Positions 18,217 through 25,950 of a stretch of 64,000 nucleotides of DNA are shown one piece after another. The translations under genes were made by a program, and so were the position numbers. Origin of the DNA: Chryseobacterium ureilyticum (GTDB taxonomy: Bacteria > Bacteroidota > Bacteroidia > Flavobacteriales > Weeksellaceae); assembly GCF_900156735.1 (NCBI RefSeq), contig NZ_FTOL01000001.1:62001-126000 (forward strand), written 5' to 3'. The notes under the pieces are model-generated. The model saw only the letters and a program-made list of their open reading frames with translations, was not told the origin of the DNA and searched no databases. How positions within the stretch are numbered: the first letter of the stretch is position 1; each line of letters opens with the position of its first letter.

Positions 18217-19536
18217 ATGAAAAAAATAACAACGATCATAGCACTAGCAGTAATCAGTTTTACAACTATAGGATGTGACAGATTTTTGGATATACAACCG
18301 GAAGGAAAAGTGATCCCGACTACTGTAGAAGATTACCGTAAAGTTCTTACGTCAGCATACGCAAAATATCCGGCTCACAAGTCTTTGTCAGTACTTCGTA
18401 CCGATGAGGTTACCATCAATGAAAACATCAGTGATTTTAATGTTTATCGTGAAATTGCTATGTGGAAGGATACCAATAATGACACCGCAACAGCAGAATT
18501 TCCGTGGGTGAAATTTTATTCAGTGATTTTTTACCTGAATCAGATCATCAATGAAGGAAGTAAAACGATGGCAGATTCTCCGGAGAAGCAACAGATCCTT
18601 GCAGAAGCTTATGCATTACGTGCTTACACATACTTTGATATGGTAAACCTATATGGAAAGCCTTACAACAGTGCTACGGCTTCTACGGACAGAGGAGTTC
18701 CTATCAGTCTTGATATAGATATTGAAGCGGTATTAAGCCCTTCAAGTGTGCAGGAAGTTTATAACCAGATTCATGCAGATATGAGCAAAGCGGAAGGAAT
18801 CATGGTAGAACAGAAGCAGACAGCAGGAATAAACTACAGATTTTCCAAAGTAGCTTTGATGGCTCTACAGGCTAGAGCAGCCCTTTATCAGAATGATTGG
18901 AACAAAGCTTTATTCTACGCTGAACAGACATTGGCAATAAAAGGAGATTTAAGCGACCTTAATACAAGCACTATGGCACCTCATCATTATATGTCGGTAG
19001 AATCTATCATGGCATTGGATGATGTTTTTGATAGTGCAGCACAGAACTTATCTTTTGCATCTCCTGAGCTTATTTCAAAATTTAACAATACTACAGACAA
19101 AAGGTTTGCTATGTATTTTGAAAAAAATGGAAGCAAATATAAGATCATTAAAAAAGGAAGCTCTGAGTTTAAAGTATCTTTCAGAACAACTGAAATGTAT
19201 TTTATAAAAGCTGAAGCATTGCTGAAACTGAATAAACTTGATGAAGCAAAAGAAACCTTACTGAAAGTTCTTAAAAACAGATATACAGCTGAAGGATACG
19301 CTTCAGTGCAGACTGAAGTTGCCTCAATGAACGCTTCTGCATTTATGAATTTTATTCTTGATGAAAGATTCAGAGAATTTGCAGCAGAAGGACACAGATG
19401 GTTTGATCTGAGAAGAGCGAATCAAAAAGAAATCAAACATACCGTTAACGGTAAGGAATATATTCTTCAACAGAATGATGTGAGATATACGATAGAATAT
19501 CCGATGAGTGCGAAGAAGAATAATCCTAATTTATAA
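18217..19536 (+). CDS. SusD/RagB-family nutrient-binding lipoprotein
   Basis: A 439-residue surface lipoprotein that lids the SusC barrel. Seen: lipobox TTIGC with the lipidated Cys at residue 20, TPR-type helices (EAYALRAYTYFDMVNLYGKP), and the SusD C-terminal signature ILDERFREFAAEGHRWFDLRR. The frame begins at a TTG at 18208, but the ATG at 18217 gives a standard signal peptide and is preferred. It is somewhat shorter than many SusD proteins, in the RagB range. Ends at a strong terminator. Confidence 0.92.
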   Translation: MKKITTIIALAVISFTTIGCDRFLDIQPEGKVIPTTVEDYRKVLTSAYAKYPAHKSLSVLRTDEVTINENISDFNVYREIAMWKDTNNDTATAEFPWVKFYSVIFYLNQIINEGSKTMADSPEKQQILAEAYALRAYTYFDMVNLYGKPYNSATASTDRGVPISLDIDIEAVLSPSSVQEVYNQIHADMSKAEGIMVEQKQTAGINYRFSKVALMALQARAALYQNDWNKALFYAEQTLAIKGDLSDLNTSTMAPHHYMSVESIMALDDVFDSAAQNLSFASPELISKFNNTTDKRFAMYFEKNGSKYKIIKKGSSEFKVSFRTTEMYFIKAEALLKLNKLDEAKETLLKVLKNRYTAEGYASVQTEVASMNASAFMNFILDERFREFAAEGHRWFDLRRANQKEIKHTVNGKEYILQQNDVRYTIEYPMSAKKNNPNL

Positions 19537-19558
19537 CACTTCATATTAACAACCCTCG

Positions 19559-19595
19559 AAACCGCCAGAGCTTAAACGTTCTGGCGGTTTTTTTT
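19559..19595 (+). terminator. Terminator of the protease-susCD operon
   Basis: 11-bp perfect GC-rich stem (19559-19569 with 19580-19590), 10-nt loop, then TTTTT. The -7 box of the next gene starts 2 nt after the T-tract. Confidence 0.9.
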
Positions 19596-19596
19596 G

Positions 19597-19604
19597 TACT
19601 TTTG
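19597..19604 (+). promoter_or_regulatory. -7 box of the LytTR regulator gene
   Basis: TACTTTTG matches TAnnTTTG and ends 7 nt before the ATG at 19612, so the transcript would be leaderless or nearly so. The position of a -33 element falls inside the preceding terminator hairpin; no TTG is seen there. Confidence 0.5.
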
Positions 19605-19611
19605 CAATGTT

Positions 19612-20376
19612 ATGAAAATTGCCATTATAGAAGATGAACTGCTGGCTGTCAATTATCTGAAAAACCTTTTAGATAATCAAGACATTGTACCTGTTACAGA
19701 AACAGTGGTTCTTCGTTCCAAAAAAAAGGCAATAGACTTCTTTGAAAACGATTCCGCAGACCTTATTTTCATGGATATTCATCTTGGAGACGGGATGAGC
19801 CTTGAGATTTTTGAACAGGTAGAACTTTTCGCTCCCATTATCTTCATTACTGCCTTTGATGAGTATGCAATGAGGGTTTTCAAACATTTTACAATAGATT
19901 ATCTACTCAAGCCTTTTGAAGAAGAAGATCTGCATCAGGCATTACAGAAGTTTGTTTCTATACGAAATAACTTTGATCCCGAACCTGTTTTGAAATCCAT
20001 TTCCACTTTACGTCAGGCAGAAGATGCAGAGGTAATGAAGCGTTTTATGGTAAGGGAAGGTAATAAGCTGAAGTCTGTAGATGAAAATAACACCGCTTAT
20101 TTCTTTGCGTCTGGGAAATACCTTTTCCTGACAACAATGGATCATCAGACCTATATTTATGATGATACCATTAAAGATATTATTCAAAAACTAAACCCAC
20201 AAGTTTTCTTTAAAGTGAACCGAAAGTTCATCATCAATAAAGAAGCCATTACTGAAATTATTAAGCATTCCAGTCAAAAGGTAGAACTTAAACTTTCCCC
20301 GGAACCTGAAGTGAACACCGAGATTTTTATTAGCAAAATGCAGATTGCCGAGTGTTTGAATTGGCTGAATAGCTGA
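19612..20376 (+). CDS. LytTR-family response regulator
   Basis: A 254-residue DNA-binding response regulator. Seen: receiver domain with acidic pocket IIEDE, phospho-acceptor Asp at about residue 55 in FMDIHLGDG, Thr in FITAFDEY, Lys in LLKPF; then a LytTR DNA-binding domain (about 145-250) with FFASGKYLFLTT and FFKVNRKFIINKEAI. It is the natural partner of the LytS-type kinase at 10583, although the protease and SusCD genes lie between them. A frame extension to 19594 would cross the promoter box and is rejected. It presumably binds the direct repeat at 12178-12215 (inference). Confidence 0.9.
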   Translation: MKIAIIEDELLAVNYLKNLLDNQDIVPVTETVVLRSKKKAIDFFENDSADLIFMDIHLGDGMSLEIFEQVELFAPIIFITAFDEYAMRVFKHFTIDYLLKPFEEEDLHQALQKFVSIRNNFDPEPVLKSISTLRQAEDAEVMKRFMVREGNKLKSVDENNTAYFFASGKYLFLTTMDHQTYIYDDTIKDIIQKLNPQVFFKVNRKFIINKEAITEIIKHSSQKVELKLSPEPEVNTEIFISKMQIAECLNWLNS

Positions 20377-20540
20377 TGTATTTTATGGAATATCCTTATT
20401 TCAAATAAGTCCTTCGAATATAAATGTCTTTATAATTACGTTAACAGATCTAAAAGTACTATTAGAAGAGTAGATTGGGTTTGTAAAATTATAATTTATC
20501 TTATGTCAATGTACTATGAAGGGTAAAGATACTTTTAATA

Positions 20541-20568
20541 AACAAAAAAACCTCTGAAAATTCAGAGG
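20541..20568 (-). terminator. Terminator of tRNA-Phe copy 1
   Basis: Stem CCTCTGAA/TTCAGAGG (20551-20568) followed on the minus strand by a T-tract (A-tract 20543-20550 on the plus strand). Confidence 0.8.
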
Positions 20569-20576
20569 CTTTAAAG

Positions 20577-20649
20577 TGGTTTCTCCAGGAATCGAACCAG
20601 GGACACATGGATTTTCAATCCATTGCTCTACCAACTGAGCTAAGAAACC
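20577..20649 (-). tRNA. tRNA-Phe (GAA), copy 1
   Basis: 73-nt cloverleaf: acceptor GGTTTCT/AGAAACC, D-arm AGCTCAGTTGGTAGAGC, anticodon loop TTGAAAA with anticodon GAA, T-arm GGTTCGATTCC. The 3' CCA is not encoded. It has its own promoter and terminator. Confidence 0.97.
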
Positions 20650-20690
20650 ATATATTTAGTATTGACTTACTTCGTTGTTTTAAAGTGATG

Positions 20691-20721
20691 CAAAAGTATA
20701 GTATTTTGTAATATCTTGCAA
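20691..20721 (-). promoter_or_regulatory. Promoter of tRNA-Phe copy 1
   Basis: On the minus strand: TTG (20719-20721), 20-nt spacer, TACTTTTG (20691-20698). The same elements and spacing occur at the two other tRNA-Phe copies. Confidence 0.7.
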
Positions 20722-20814
20722 GTTTTTGTGCAAGTTTTTTGAAAAAATATACAGTGGTTGGGAGTAGGGATGTGATAATTGTTTGTTTATCAGTGTTTCA
20801 ATGCTATTTTGCAT

Positions 20815-21627
20815 TTACTTTAATAAGTGCCAAAATGTATCTTCCGTTCCCAAAAGGGTCCCTTTCTTTAAAAACTGCTTTGGTGAATGATTGGTAAAAT
20901 TCCCGAACATCTTATTAAAATGTGCCTGATCACTGAAATTATATTCATGAGCAAGAGAAGTGAAATTCTGATCAGAGTTATCCGAAAGCTTATGTTGTAA
21001 AGTTTTCCTGAAAAGAACAATTTTCTGAAACTTTTGCACAGAGATGCCAAAAATAGATTTAAATACTCTCGTAAGGTGTCTACGGCTTATCTGTAATTTC
21101 TCCGCTAGATCTTCTACCGAAAGACCCTCAGGAGTATCAAAAATATATTGAACTGCTTCACTTATCAAGTCATTCCTGTATTCTCTATAACGAATAGACA
21201 GAGATTGATCCAATAGAGTGCAAAGCGCTTCTGTATCATCGGTTTTAAATAAAAGATCAAGTTCCGAAAGAGTAAAGAATTCGAAGTCCCTTATAAAATC
21301 ATTAAAATTAAGCTCACGATAAAACTGATGAATCCCCAACGGATCAAATACAACCACAATACGATGAATAGAGCCTGCTTGTTTCACATGTAAGATGTTT
21401 TCCCTTATAGGAGTAAAGATCTGAAGCGGAATCCCTTTTTCTTCATATTGAATGGTGCCATCAGAAACCCTCTGATGAGATTTGTAAAGAGAAATAGAAT
21501 TATTAAAATGAGGAAAACATTCAAATTCTCTGAGAATATTATCCGGTTTAATCTCCAGATAATAATAACTTACATATTTTGAAACCACCGGATCCTGTGG
21601 TTTAAATGTTTTAAAAGTCTCTGTCAT
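20815..21627 (-). CDS. AraC-family transcriptional regulator
   Basis: A 270-residue regulator with an N-terminal cupin-like sensing domain (about residues 1-150) and a C-terminal double helix-turn-helix AraC domain (about 165-262; signature blocks LQISRRHLTRVFKSIFG and YNFSDQAHFNKMFGNFTNHSPKQF). It is a lone gene between tRNA-Phe copy 1 and a secreted-protein gene; its target and ligand are not apparent. No promoter box is obvious. Confidence 0.85.
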   Translation of the reverse strand: MTETFKTFKPQDPVVSKYVSYYYLEIKPDNILREFECFPHFNNSISLYKSHQRVSDGTIQYEEKGIPLQIFTPIRENILHVKQAGSIHRIVVVFDPLGIHQFYRELNFNDFIRDFEFFTLSELDLLFKTDDTEALCTLLDQSLSIRYREYRNDLISEAVQYIFDTPEGLSVEDLAEKLQISRRHLTRVFKSIFGISVQKFQKIVLFRKTLQHKLSDNSDQNFTSLAHEYNFSDQAHFNKMFGNFTNHSPKQFLKKGTLLGTEDTFWHLLK

Positions 21628-21679
21628 TTCTGAAAAAATAAATTCCCACTAAGTAAAACTTACATGGCTTTTTGTTGAA

Positions 21680-22147
21680 TTATTGTGAAACGACATTTTT
21701 ACTGTAAAAAGTAATATTATAAGATGTGTCAGTACTTCCGGGAAATTTTACTTCACAAAGTTTAGCAAAATATTCTTTTGATTGGTAAGATGAGCAATCA
21801 TCTCTGTCGCTGTGCGTAGATTCTAGAAACTGGAACCCTGTTTTATTTATTTCATTGCGTATACTCTCAAAATTACTCATGTTTTCAGGAACATAAGATA
21901 AGATAATACTTTGATTGTCTAATACACGCATAACGATCATCGTTCGGCTTAGTTTTCCTTTTTCATAATAAACCTGTTTTGTACCATCTCCGGTTGTTCT
22001 TTCCTCTCTGAAAGTGTAGCCTTTATTTTGGATATGGTCAATATTTTTATCGATTTTGTTACTTGCTAAAAAAGTAAGGTCATTATAAGTGAGTTGCGCC
22101 ATGCAAAATAATGGAGATACTAAAAAAAGAATGATAAAGTTTTTCAT
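21680..22147 (-). CDS. Small secreted protein of unknown function
   Basis: A 155-residue protein with a clear signal peptide (residues 1-18, ending LFCMAQ) and no recognised domain. It contains two cysteines in the mature region (DDCSS, KLCEV) that could pair in the periplasm. 52 bp upstream of the AraC gene on the same strand; cotranscription is possible. Confidence 0.6.
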   Translation of the reverse strand: MKNFIILFLVSPLFCMAQLTYNDLTFLASNKIDKNIDHIQNKGYTFREERTTGDGTKQVYYEKGKLSRTMIVMRVLDNQSIILSYVPENMSNFESIRNEINKTGFQFLESTHSDRDDCSSYQSKEYFAKLCEVKFPGSTDTSYNITFYSKNVVSQ

Positions 22148-22474
22148 AAAAATAAGAGGTTAAAAGTTTTAATGAATGTTTTTTGATAACTATAAAAACA
22201 TTCAAGTTTAGGCTTTCTTGAGAATGTCTTTGGTGATAATTTTATTTCAGAGGTCGGCTTATTGATCGTGTTTTTGTTGTGTTTCCCAAATTTAAAAGTT
22301 TTTTAAATAAAAAGTTAGTAAAAAATGCAGAATCATTCCGAAATAGGATAATATTTATCGTATGAAACAATATTGTGATTCTTTAGATTTAATAGTAGCT
22401 GGCAAGATTAATGAAAAAGAATATTCTTTTCGTTCTTTGATTTTTTAATTAACTTGCAGAGATAAAAATTAATA
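22148..22474. other. Non-coding region upstream of the methyltransferase gene
   Basis: 327 bp, strongly AT-rich, between divergent genes. An imperfect -7 box TAACTTGC (22450-22457) lies 17 nt before the methyltransferase ATG. No convincing small gene or RNA. Confidence 0.4.
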
Positions 22475-23461
22475 ATGCGTCTTTTAACATTAGAAGATCT
22501 CAGAGATATCTATATCAAATTTCATCAAAGAGGTCTCCCTTTTCTTTTTTCCAAATTAAAAATAGACTCTTTTCAAAGGACAAAAAGTGCTTTTAATGAA
22601 AAAGAAATTAAAGCAGCCAATTTCTGGAATATTCCAGAGGTTAGATTAAGATGGAACGAATTGGTTACGGGTAATTCTGACACTACCTACGAAGAATATC
22701 TCAGTGAAAATTATTTTCAGGATGCAGCAGGGGTAAAAGTACTGGCGCTCGGTTCAGGAGTTTGTAGTCATGAACTTCGTTTAGCCGAACTCAACCCTCA
22801 TTGGAAAGTAGAATGTTTTGACTTTTCAGACCAACTTCTGTCTATCGCTGATGAAATTGCAAAAGGTAAGGATTTGCATAATATTTCTTTCCATGCAGAA
22901 AATATTTTAAAATATGATTTTGAACCCGGAAAATATGATATTGTATTTTTTCATGCTTCTTTACATCATTTCGAAAATATTTTTCAGTTTTTAAAAGAGG
23001 TTGTGATCAAAAGTTTAAAACCTGACGGATGTTTAATCATTAATGAATTTGTGGGGAAGAATAGGCTTCAGTATTCAAAAAAGCAAATTCAATATATCAA
23101 TAAAGCTTTACAGATTATTCCTAAGCCATATAAGAGAATATATAAAACTAATCTTTATAAAAACAGTTATTACGGAAGTGGTGTTGTAAGGATGATTATT
23201 GCCGATCCTTCCGAATGTGTAGATTCAGAAAGCATTATTCCTGCAATTCATGAATATTTTGAAACCGTGGAAGAAAAAGCAATAGGAAATAACCTTCTTC
23301 AGAGTGTATTTAAAGACATTGCCCATCATTTTGTAGGGAATGAATCAAATGCGGAAAAACAAAGGATTTTAAAGGCTGTTTTCCAATTGGAAGATGATTT
23401 CTTAAAATCCAACCCAAGTGATTTTGTATTTGGAATATATAGAGTAAAAGAGATAAAATAA
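22475..23461 (+). CDS. Class I SAM-dependent methyltransferase
   Basis: A 328-residue protein with a Rossmann methyltransferase domain in the middle. Motif I is VLALGSGVCSHELRLA (about residues 89-104), the acidic end of strand 2 is VECFDFS, motif II is FDIVFFHASLHHFENI, and post-motif LKPDGCLIINEF follows. The N-terminal 80 residues are helical and the C-terminal 120 residues are unassigned. The substrate is unknown; the HHFENI pattern is common in small-molecule and lipid methyltransferases. It ends 24 bp before a bidirectional terminator shared with tRNA-Phe copy 2. Confidence 0.75.
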   Translation: MRLLTLEDLRDIYIKFHQRGLPFLFSKLKIDSFQRTKSAFNEKEIKAANFWNIPEVRLRWNELVTGNSDTTYEEYLSENYFQDAAGVKVLALGSGVCSHELRLAELNPHWKVECFDFSDQLLSIADEIAKGKDLHNISFHAENILKYDFEPGKYDIVFFHASLHHFENIFQFLKEVVIKSLKPDGCLIINEFVGKNRLQYSKKQIQYINKALQIIPKPYKRIYKTNLYKNSYYGSGVVRMIIADPSECVDSESIIPAIHEYFETVEEKAIGNNLLQSVFKDIAHHFVGNESNAEKQRILKAVFQLEDDFLKSNPSDFVFGIYRVKEIK

Positions 23462-23480
23462 TATCTATCGTATACAAATA

Positions 23481-23510
23481 AAAAAGCCTCTGAGTAATCA
23501 GAGGCTTTTT
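23481..23510. terminator. Bidirectional terminator (methyltransferase / tRNA-Phe copy 2)
   Basis: Perfect 8-bp stem (23486-23493 with 23498-23505), loop GTAA, A-tract on the left and T-tract on the right. It serves the rightward methyltransferase and the leftward tRNA. Confidence 0.88.
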
Positions 23511-23513
23511 CAG

Positions 23514-23586
23514 TGGTTTCTCCAGGAATCGAACCAGGGACACATGGATTTTCAATCCATTGCTCTACCAACTGAGCTAAGAAACC
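23514..23586 (-). tRNA. tRNA-Phe (GAA), copy 2
   Basis: Identical in sequence over the 73 nt to copy 1, anticodon GAA. CCA not encoded. Confidence 0.97.
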
Positions 23587-23629
23587 ATTATATTTTTGTT
23601 TATCTTACTTCGTTGTTTTTAAAGTGATG

Positions 23630-23660
23630 CAAAAGTAATATATTTTTATATTCGAACCAA
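23630..23660 (-). promoter_or_regulatory. Promoter of tRNA-Phe copy 2
   Basis: Minus strand TTG (23658-23660), 20-nt spacer, TACTTTTG (23630-23637). The leader to the tRNA resembles copies 1 and 3 (shared CTTACTTCGTTGTTTT on the plus strand). Confidence 0.7.
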
Positions 23661-23872
23661 TATTTTAAGCTGTTTTTATTCTGTTATTCTAGGTTTTGAG
23701 GCTAAATGCAAGAGTAACAGGCTGTAAAATTTATCTAAATTTAAAAATTAATATAGTTTTTAGGATAAGTTTAAAATTTTGAGACACTAAAATATTTAAT
23801 TGGTGCCAAAATCAGATTGTAAATAGGGAATTAGCTTACATTTGGTCCTATTTTACTATCATTATTAAAAAC

Positions 23873-23904
23873 AAAAAAACCTCTGAGTAATCAGAGGTTT
23901 TAAA
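23873..23904 (-). terminator. Terminator of tRNA-Phe copy 3
   Basis: Stem ACCTCTGA/TCAGAGGT with loop GTAA, followed on the minus strand by a T-tract. Confidence 0.8.
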
Positions 23905-23905
23905 G

Positions 23906-23978
23906 TGGTTTCTCCAGGAATCGAACCAGGGACACATGGATTTTCAATCCATTGCTCTACCAACTGAGCTAAGAAACC
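23906..23978 (-). tRNA. tRNA-Phe (GAA), copy 3
   Basis: Third identical 73-nt tRNA-Phe gene. Its own promoter lies 42 bp upstream and its terminator directly after it. Confidence 0.97.
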
Positions 23979-24020
23979 ATTATATTTTTGTTTGTCTTAC
24001 TTCGTTGTTTTAAAGTGATG

Positions 24021-24051
24021 CAAAAGTACTATGTTTTACTATACAAAGCAA
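24021..24051 (-). promoter_or_regulatory. Promoter of tRNA-Phe copy 3
   Basis: Minus strand TTG (24049-24051), 20-nt spacer, TACTTTTG (24021-24028). It overlaps no coding sequence; the OlsF-like gene upstream ends at 24087. Confidence 0.7.
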
Positions 24052-24086
24052 GTATTCATCGTATTTTTTTTACTTTTGTTAAAAAC

Positions 24087-25928
24087 TTATTGATTATCAG
24101 TCTGATTATTTTCCTGCTCTTTTCTGATCTGCTCACTCATCTCTTCCAATACAGGCTTAATCGTACTTTCCGGAAGATCACTGATTCTAATGTACATCAA
24201 TCCGTCGATTGCATCATTGAAGTTCGGGTCTACGTTGAAAGCAATTACTTTCGCGTTTTGTTTAATATATTTCTTGATCAAAACCGGTAATCTTAGTTCT
24301 GGTTCAAGATCGTCAATAATCTTATCCAGCTTATTAAGATCAGATTCCATTTCTTCAAAGAATATATTCTTATCTCTGTCACGCAGTTTTACCTTGTATT
24401 CATTCCTTGGTGTGATATATTGAGCCACTGCAGAGTCAAAATAATTGGAACGCATAAACTCGATCATCAGAGACTTTGAGAACTCAGAAAACTTATTGGA
24501 GATACTTACTCCTCCCATCAGGAATTTATGGTCAGGATTTCTCAGGCAGACATGCACAATTCCCCTCCATAAAAGGAAAAGTGGAAGAGGTTTCTGCTGA
24601 TATTCCTGGCAGATATAAGCACGTCCCATTTCAATAACCTTTTTAAAGAAAGGATGAATGTCCTGCTCAAACTCAAACAAAGAACTTGTATAAAAGCCTT
24701 TAACACCATATTTCTTCATGACCTCTCTACCCAATGCCATTCTATAGGCACCAGCCAGTTTTTTCTCACCATTATCCCAAAGGAAAAGGTGGTGATAATG
24801 CTTGTCATACTCGTCAAGGTCAAACGGAAGATTACTTCCTTCACCCACAGCACGGAAAGTCAACTCTCTTTGACGTCCTATTTCCCTCATAATAGAAGGG
24901 ATTTCCTCGTAAGTGGTGAAGTAAATCTCATAGTTACCATTGCTGAATAACATTTTATCCGTTCCTCTCAGTTTGTCTACATCTTTTACGATATCTTCAA
25001 TCGGAGTTTCATCAATAATGTTCTGAACAATATTTTCTTCCTTCAATAAAGGAAATTTTACAGATAAATTCTGAAGATTAATACTTTGTGCAAGGGATTT
25101 TCTCTTTTCATAGTAAGATTTCATCATGTAAACCTTACGTTTCAGAAACTCGCCTAGCTCTTCAATGGTTTCCATCTCATCCATTGCCTTTACAGTGATT
25201 GGTCTTCCGATTCTGATTCTGATAGGTTTTTCCCTGTCATTCATCATTTCAGCCGGAAGCATCAATGTTTGTAAACTCGGATGAAGTTTTGCTATCTGAT
25301 AAAATAAGCGACTGTTTTTCGCATGGAAGTACATAGGAACTACTGGTACTTTAGCCATTCTTATAAGCTTAAGTGCCGTTTTTTCCCATTCTTTATCTAA
25401 GATTTCTCCATAAGGATTGTTCTTGTTAGAAACTTCTCCCGCTGGGAAAATACCTACGCAGCCTCCGTCTTGTAAATGCTTGAGTGTTTCACGCATTCCT
25501 GAAGAGCTGCTGTATGCTTCTTTTCTGTTTTCAAAAGGATTTACAGCAATTACGAAAGGTTCCATAGGCTTTATTTTTTCCAAAAGGAAATTACCCATTA
25601 CCTTAAAATCAGGACGAACCTCCGATAAGATTTTGCACATCAGAATTCCGTCAATGGCACCCAGAGGATGATTGGAAACCAAAACAAAAGGTCCTGTTTT
25701 TGGGATTTTTGCCAGATCCTCTTCAAAAGCCACATAGCTTAGGTTTCTTTCTCTTACAAATGAGTCGAAAAAGTCTTTACCTTCCTTATCTTTTAATTTG
25801 TCGTATAATTTATTTACTTCGTTTATTTTAGCAATGCTCATCACAGCAGATGCTACTGGATTCTTTAGGAATCCAATTTTACTTAAGCCGGAAGCTTTGA
25901 TCAGATCGTTTTTCGAAATTAAACTCAT
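24087..25928 (-). CDS. Bifunctional acyltransferase, OlsF-like (PlsC + GNAT N-acyltransferase)
   Basis: A 613-residue protein with two acyltransferase halves. The N-terminal half (about residues 80-275) is a PlsC/lysophospholipid acyltransferase domain with NHPLGAIDG and FPAGEVS. The C-terminal half (about 340-560) is a GNAT-type acyl transferase of the OlsB/hemolysin class, with LAGAYRMALG and SSLFEFEQD. This O-acyl plus N-acyl fusion is the arrangement of OlsF, described in Serratia and Flavobacterium johnsoniae, which makes ornithine lipids. Here it probably makes ornithine or other amino-acid lipids (inference); the head-group amino acid cannot be told. It sits 22 bp after aspartate kinase on the same strand. 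Confidence 0.8.
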   Translation of the reverse strand: MSLISKNDLIKASGLSKIGFLKNPVASAVMSIAKINEVNKLYDKLKDKEGKDFFDSFVRERNLSYVAFEEDLAKIPKTGPFVLVSNHPLGAIDGILMCKILSEVRPDFKVMGNFLLEKIKPMEPFVIAVNPFENRKEAYSSSSGMRETLKHLQDGGCVGIFPAGEVSNKNNPYGEILDKEWEKTALKLIRMAKVPVVPMYFHAKNSRLFYQIAKLHPSLQTLMLPAEMMNDREKPIRIRIGRPITVKAMDEMETIEELGEFLKRKVYMMKSYYEKRKSLAQSINLQNLSVKFPLLKEENIVQNIIDETPIEDIVKDVDKLRGTDKMLFSNGNYEIYFTTYEEIPSIMREIGRQRELTFRAVGEGSNLPFDLDEYDKHYHHLFLWDNGEKKLAGAYRMALGREVMKKYGVKGFYTSSLFEFEQDIHPFFKKVIEMGRAYICQEYQQKPLPLFLLWRGIVHVCLRNPDHKFLMGGVSISNKFSEFSKSLMIEFMRSNYFDSAVAQYITPRNEYKVKLRDRDKNIFFEEMESDLNKLDKIIDDLEPELRLPVLIKKYIKQNAKVIAFNVDPNFNDAIDGLMYIRISDLPESTIKPVLEEMSEQIRKEQENNQTDNQ

Positions 25929-25950
25929 GTGTGTTTAGTCGCAATTAATA

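Larger units (their letters stand above)
23587..23905. other. Spacer between tRNA-Phe copies 2 and 3
   Basis: About 320 bp with the promoter and leader of copy 2 on the left and the terminator of copy 3 on the right. The middle is AT-rich and shows no gene. Confidence 0.6.

Noticed and set aside
22362..22448. 28-codon frame upstream of the methyltransferase
   Set aside because: No recognisable pattern or promoter of its own; likely chance.
23310..23571. Two leftward frames of 81 codons across tRNA-Phe copy 2
   Set aside because: They run through the terminator and the tRNA gene, so are shadows of non-coding sequence.
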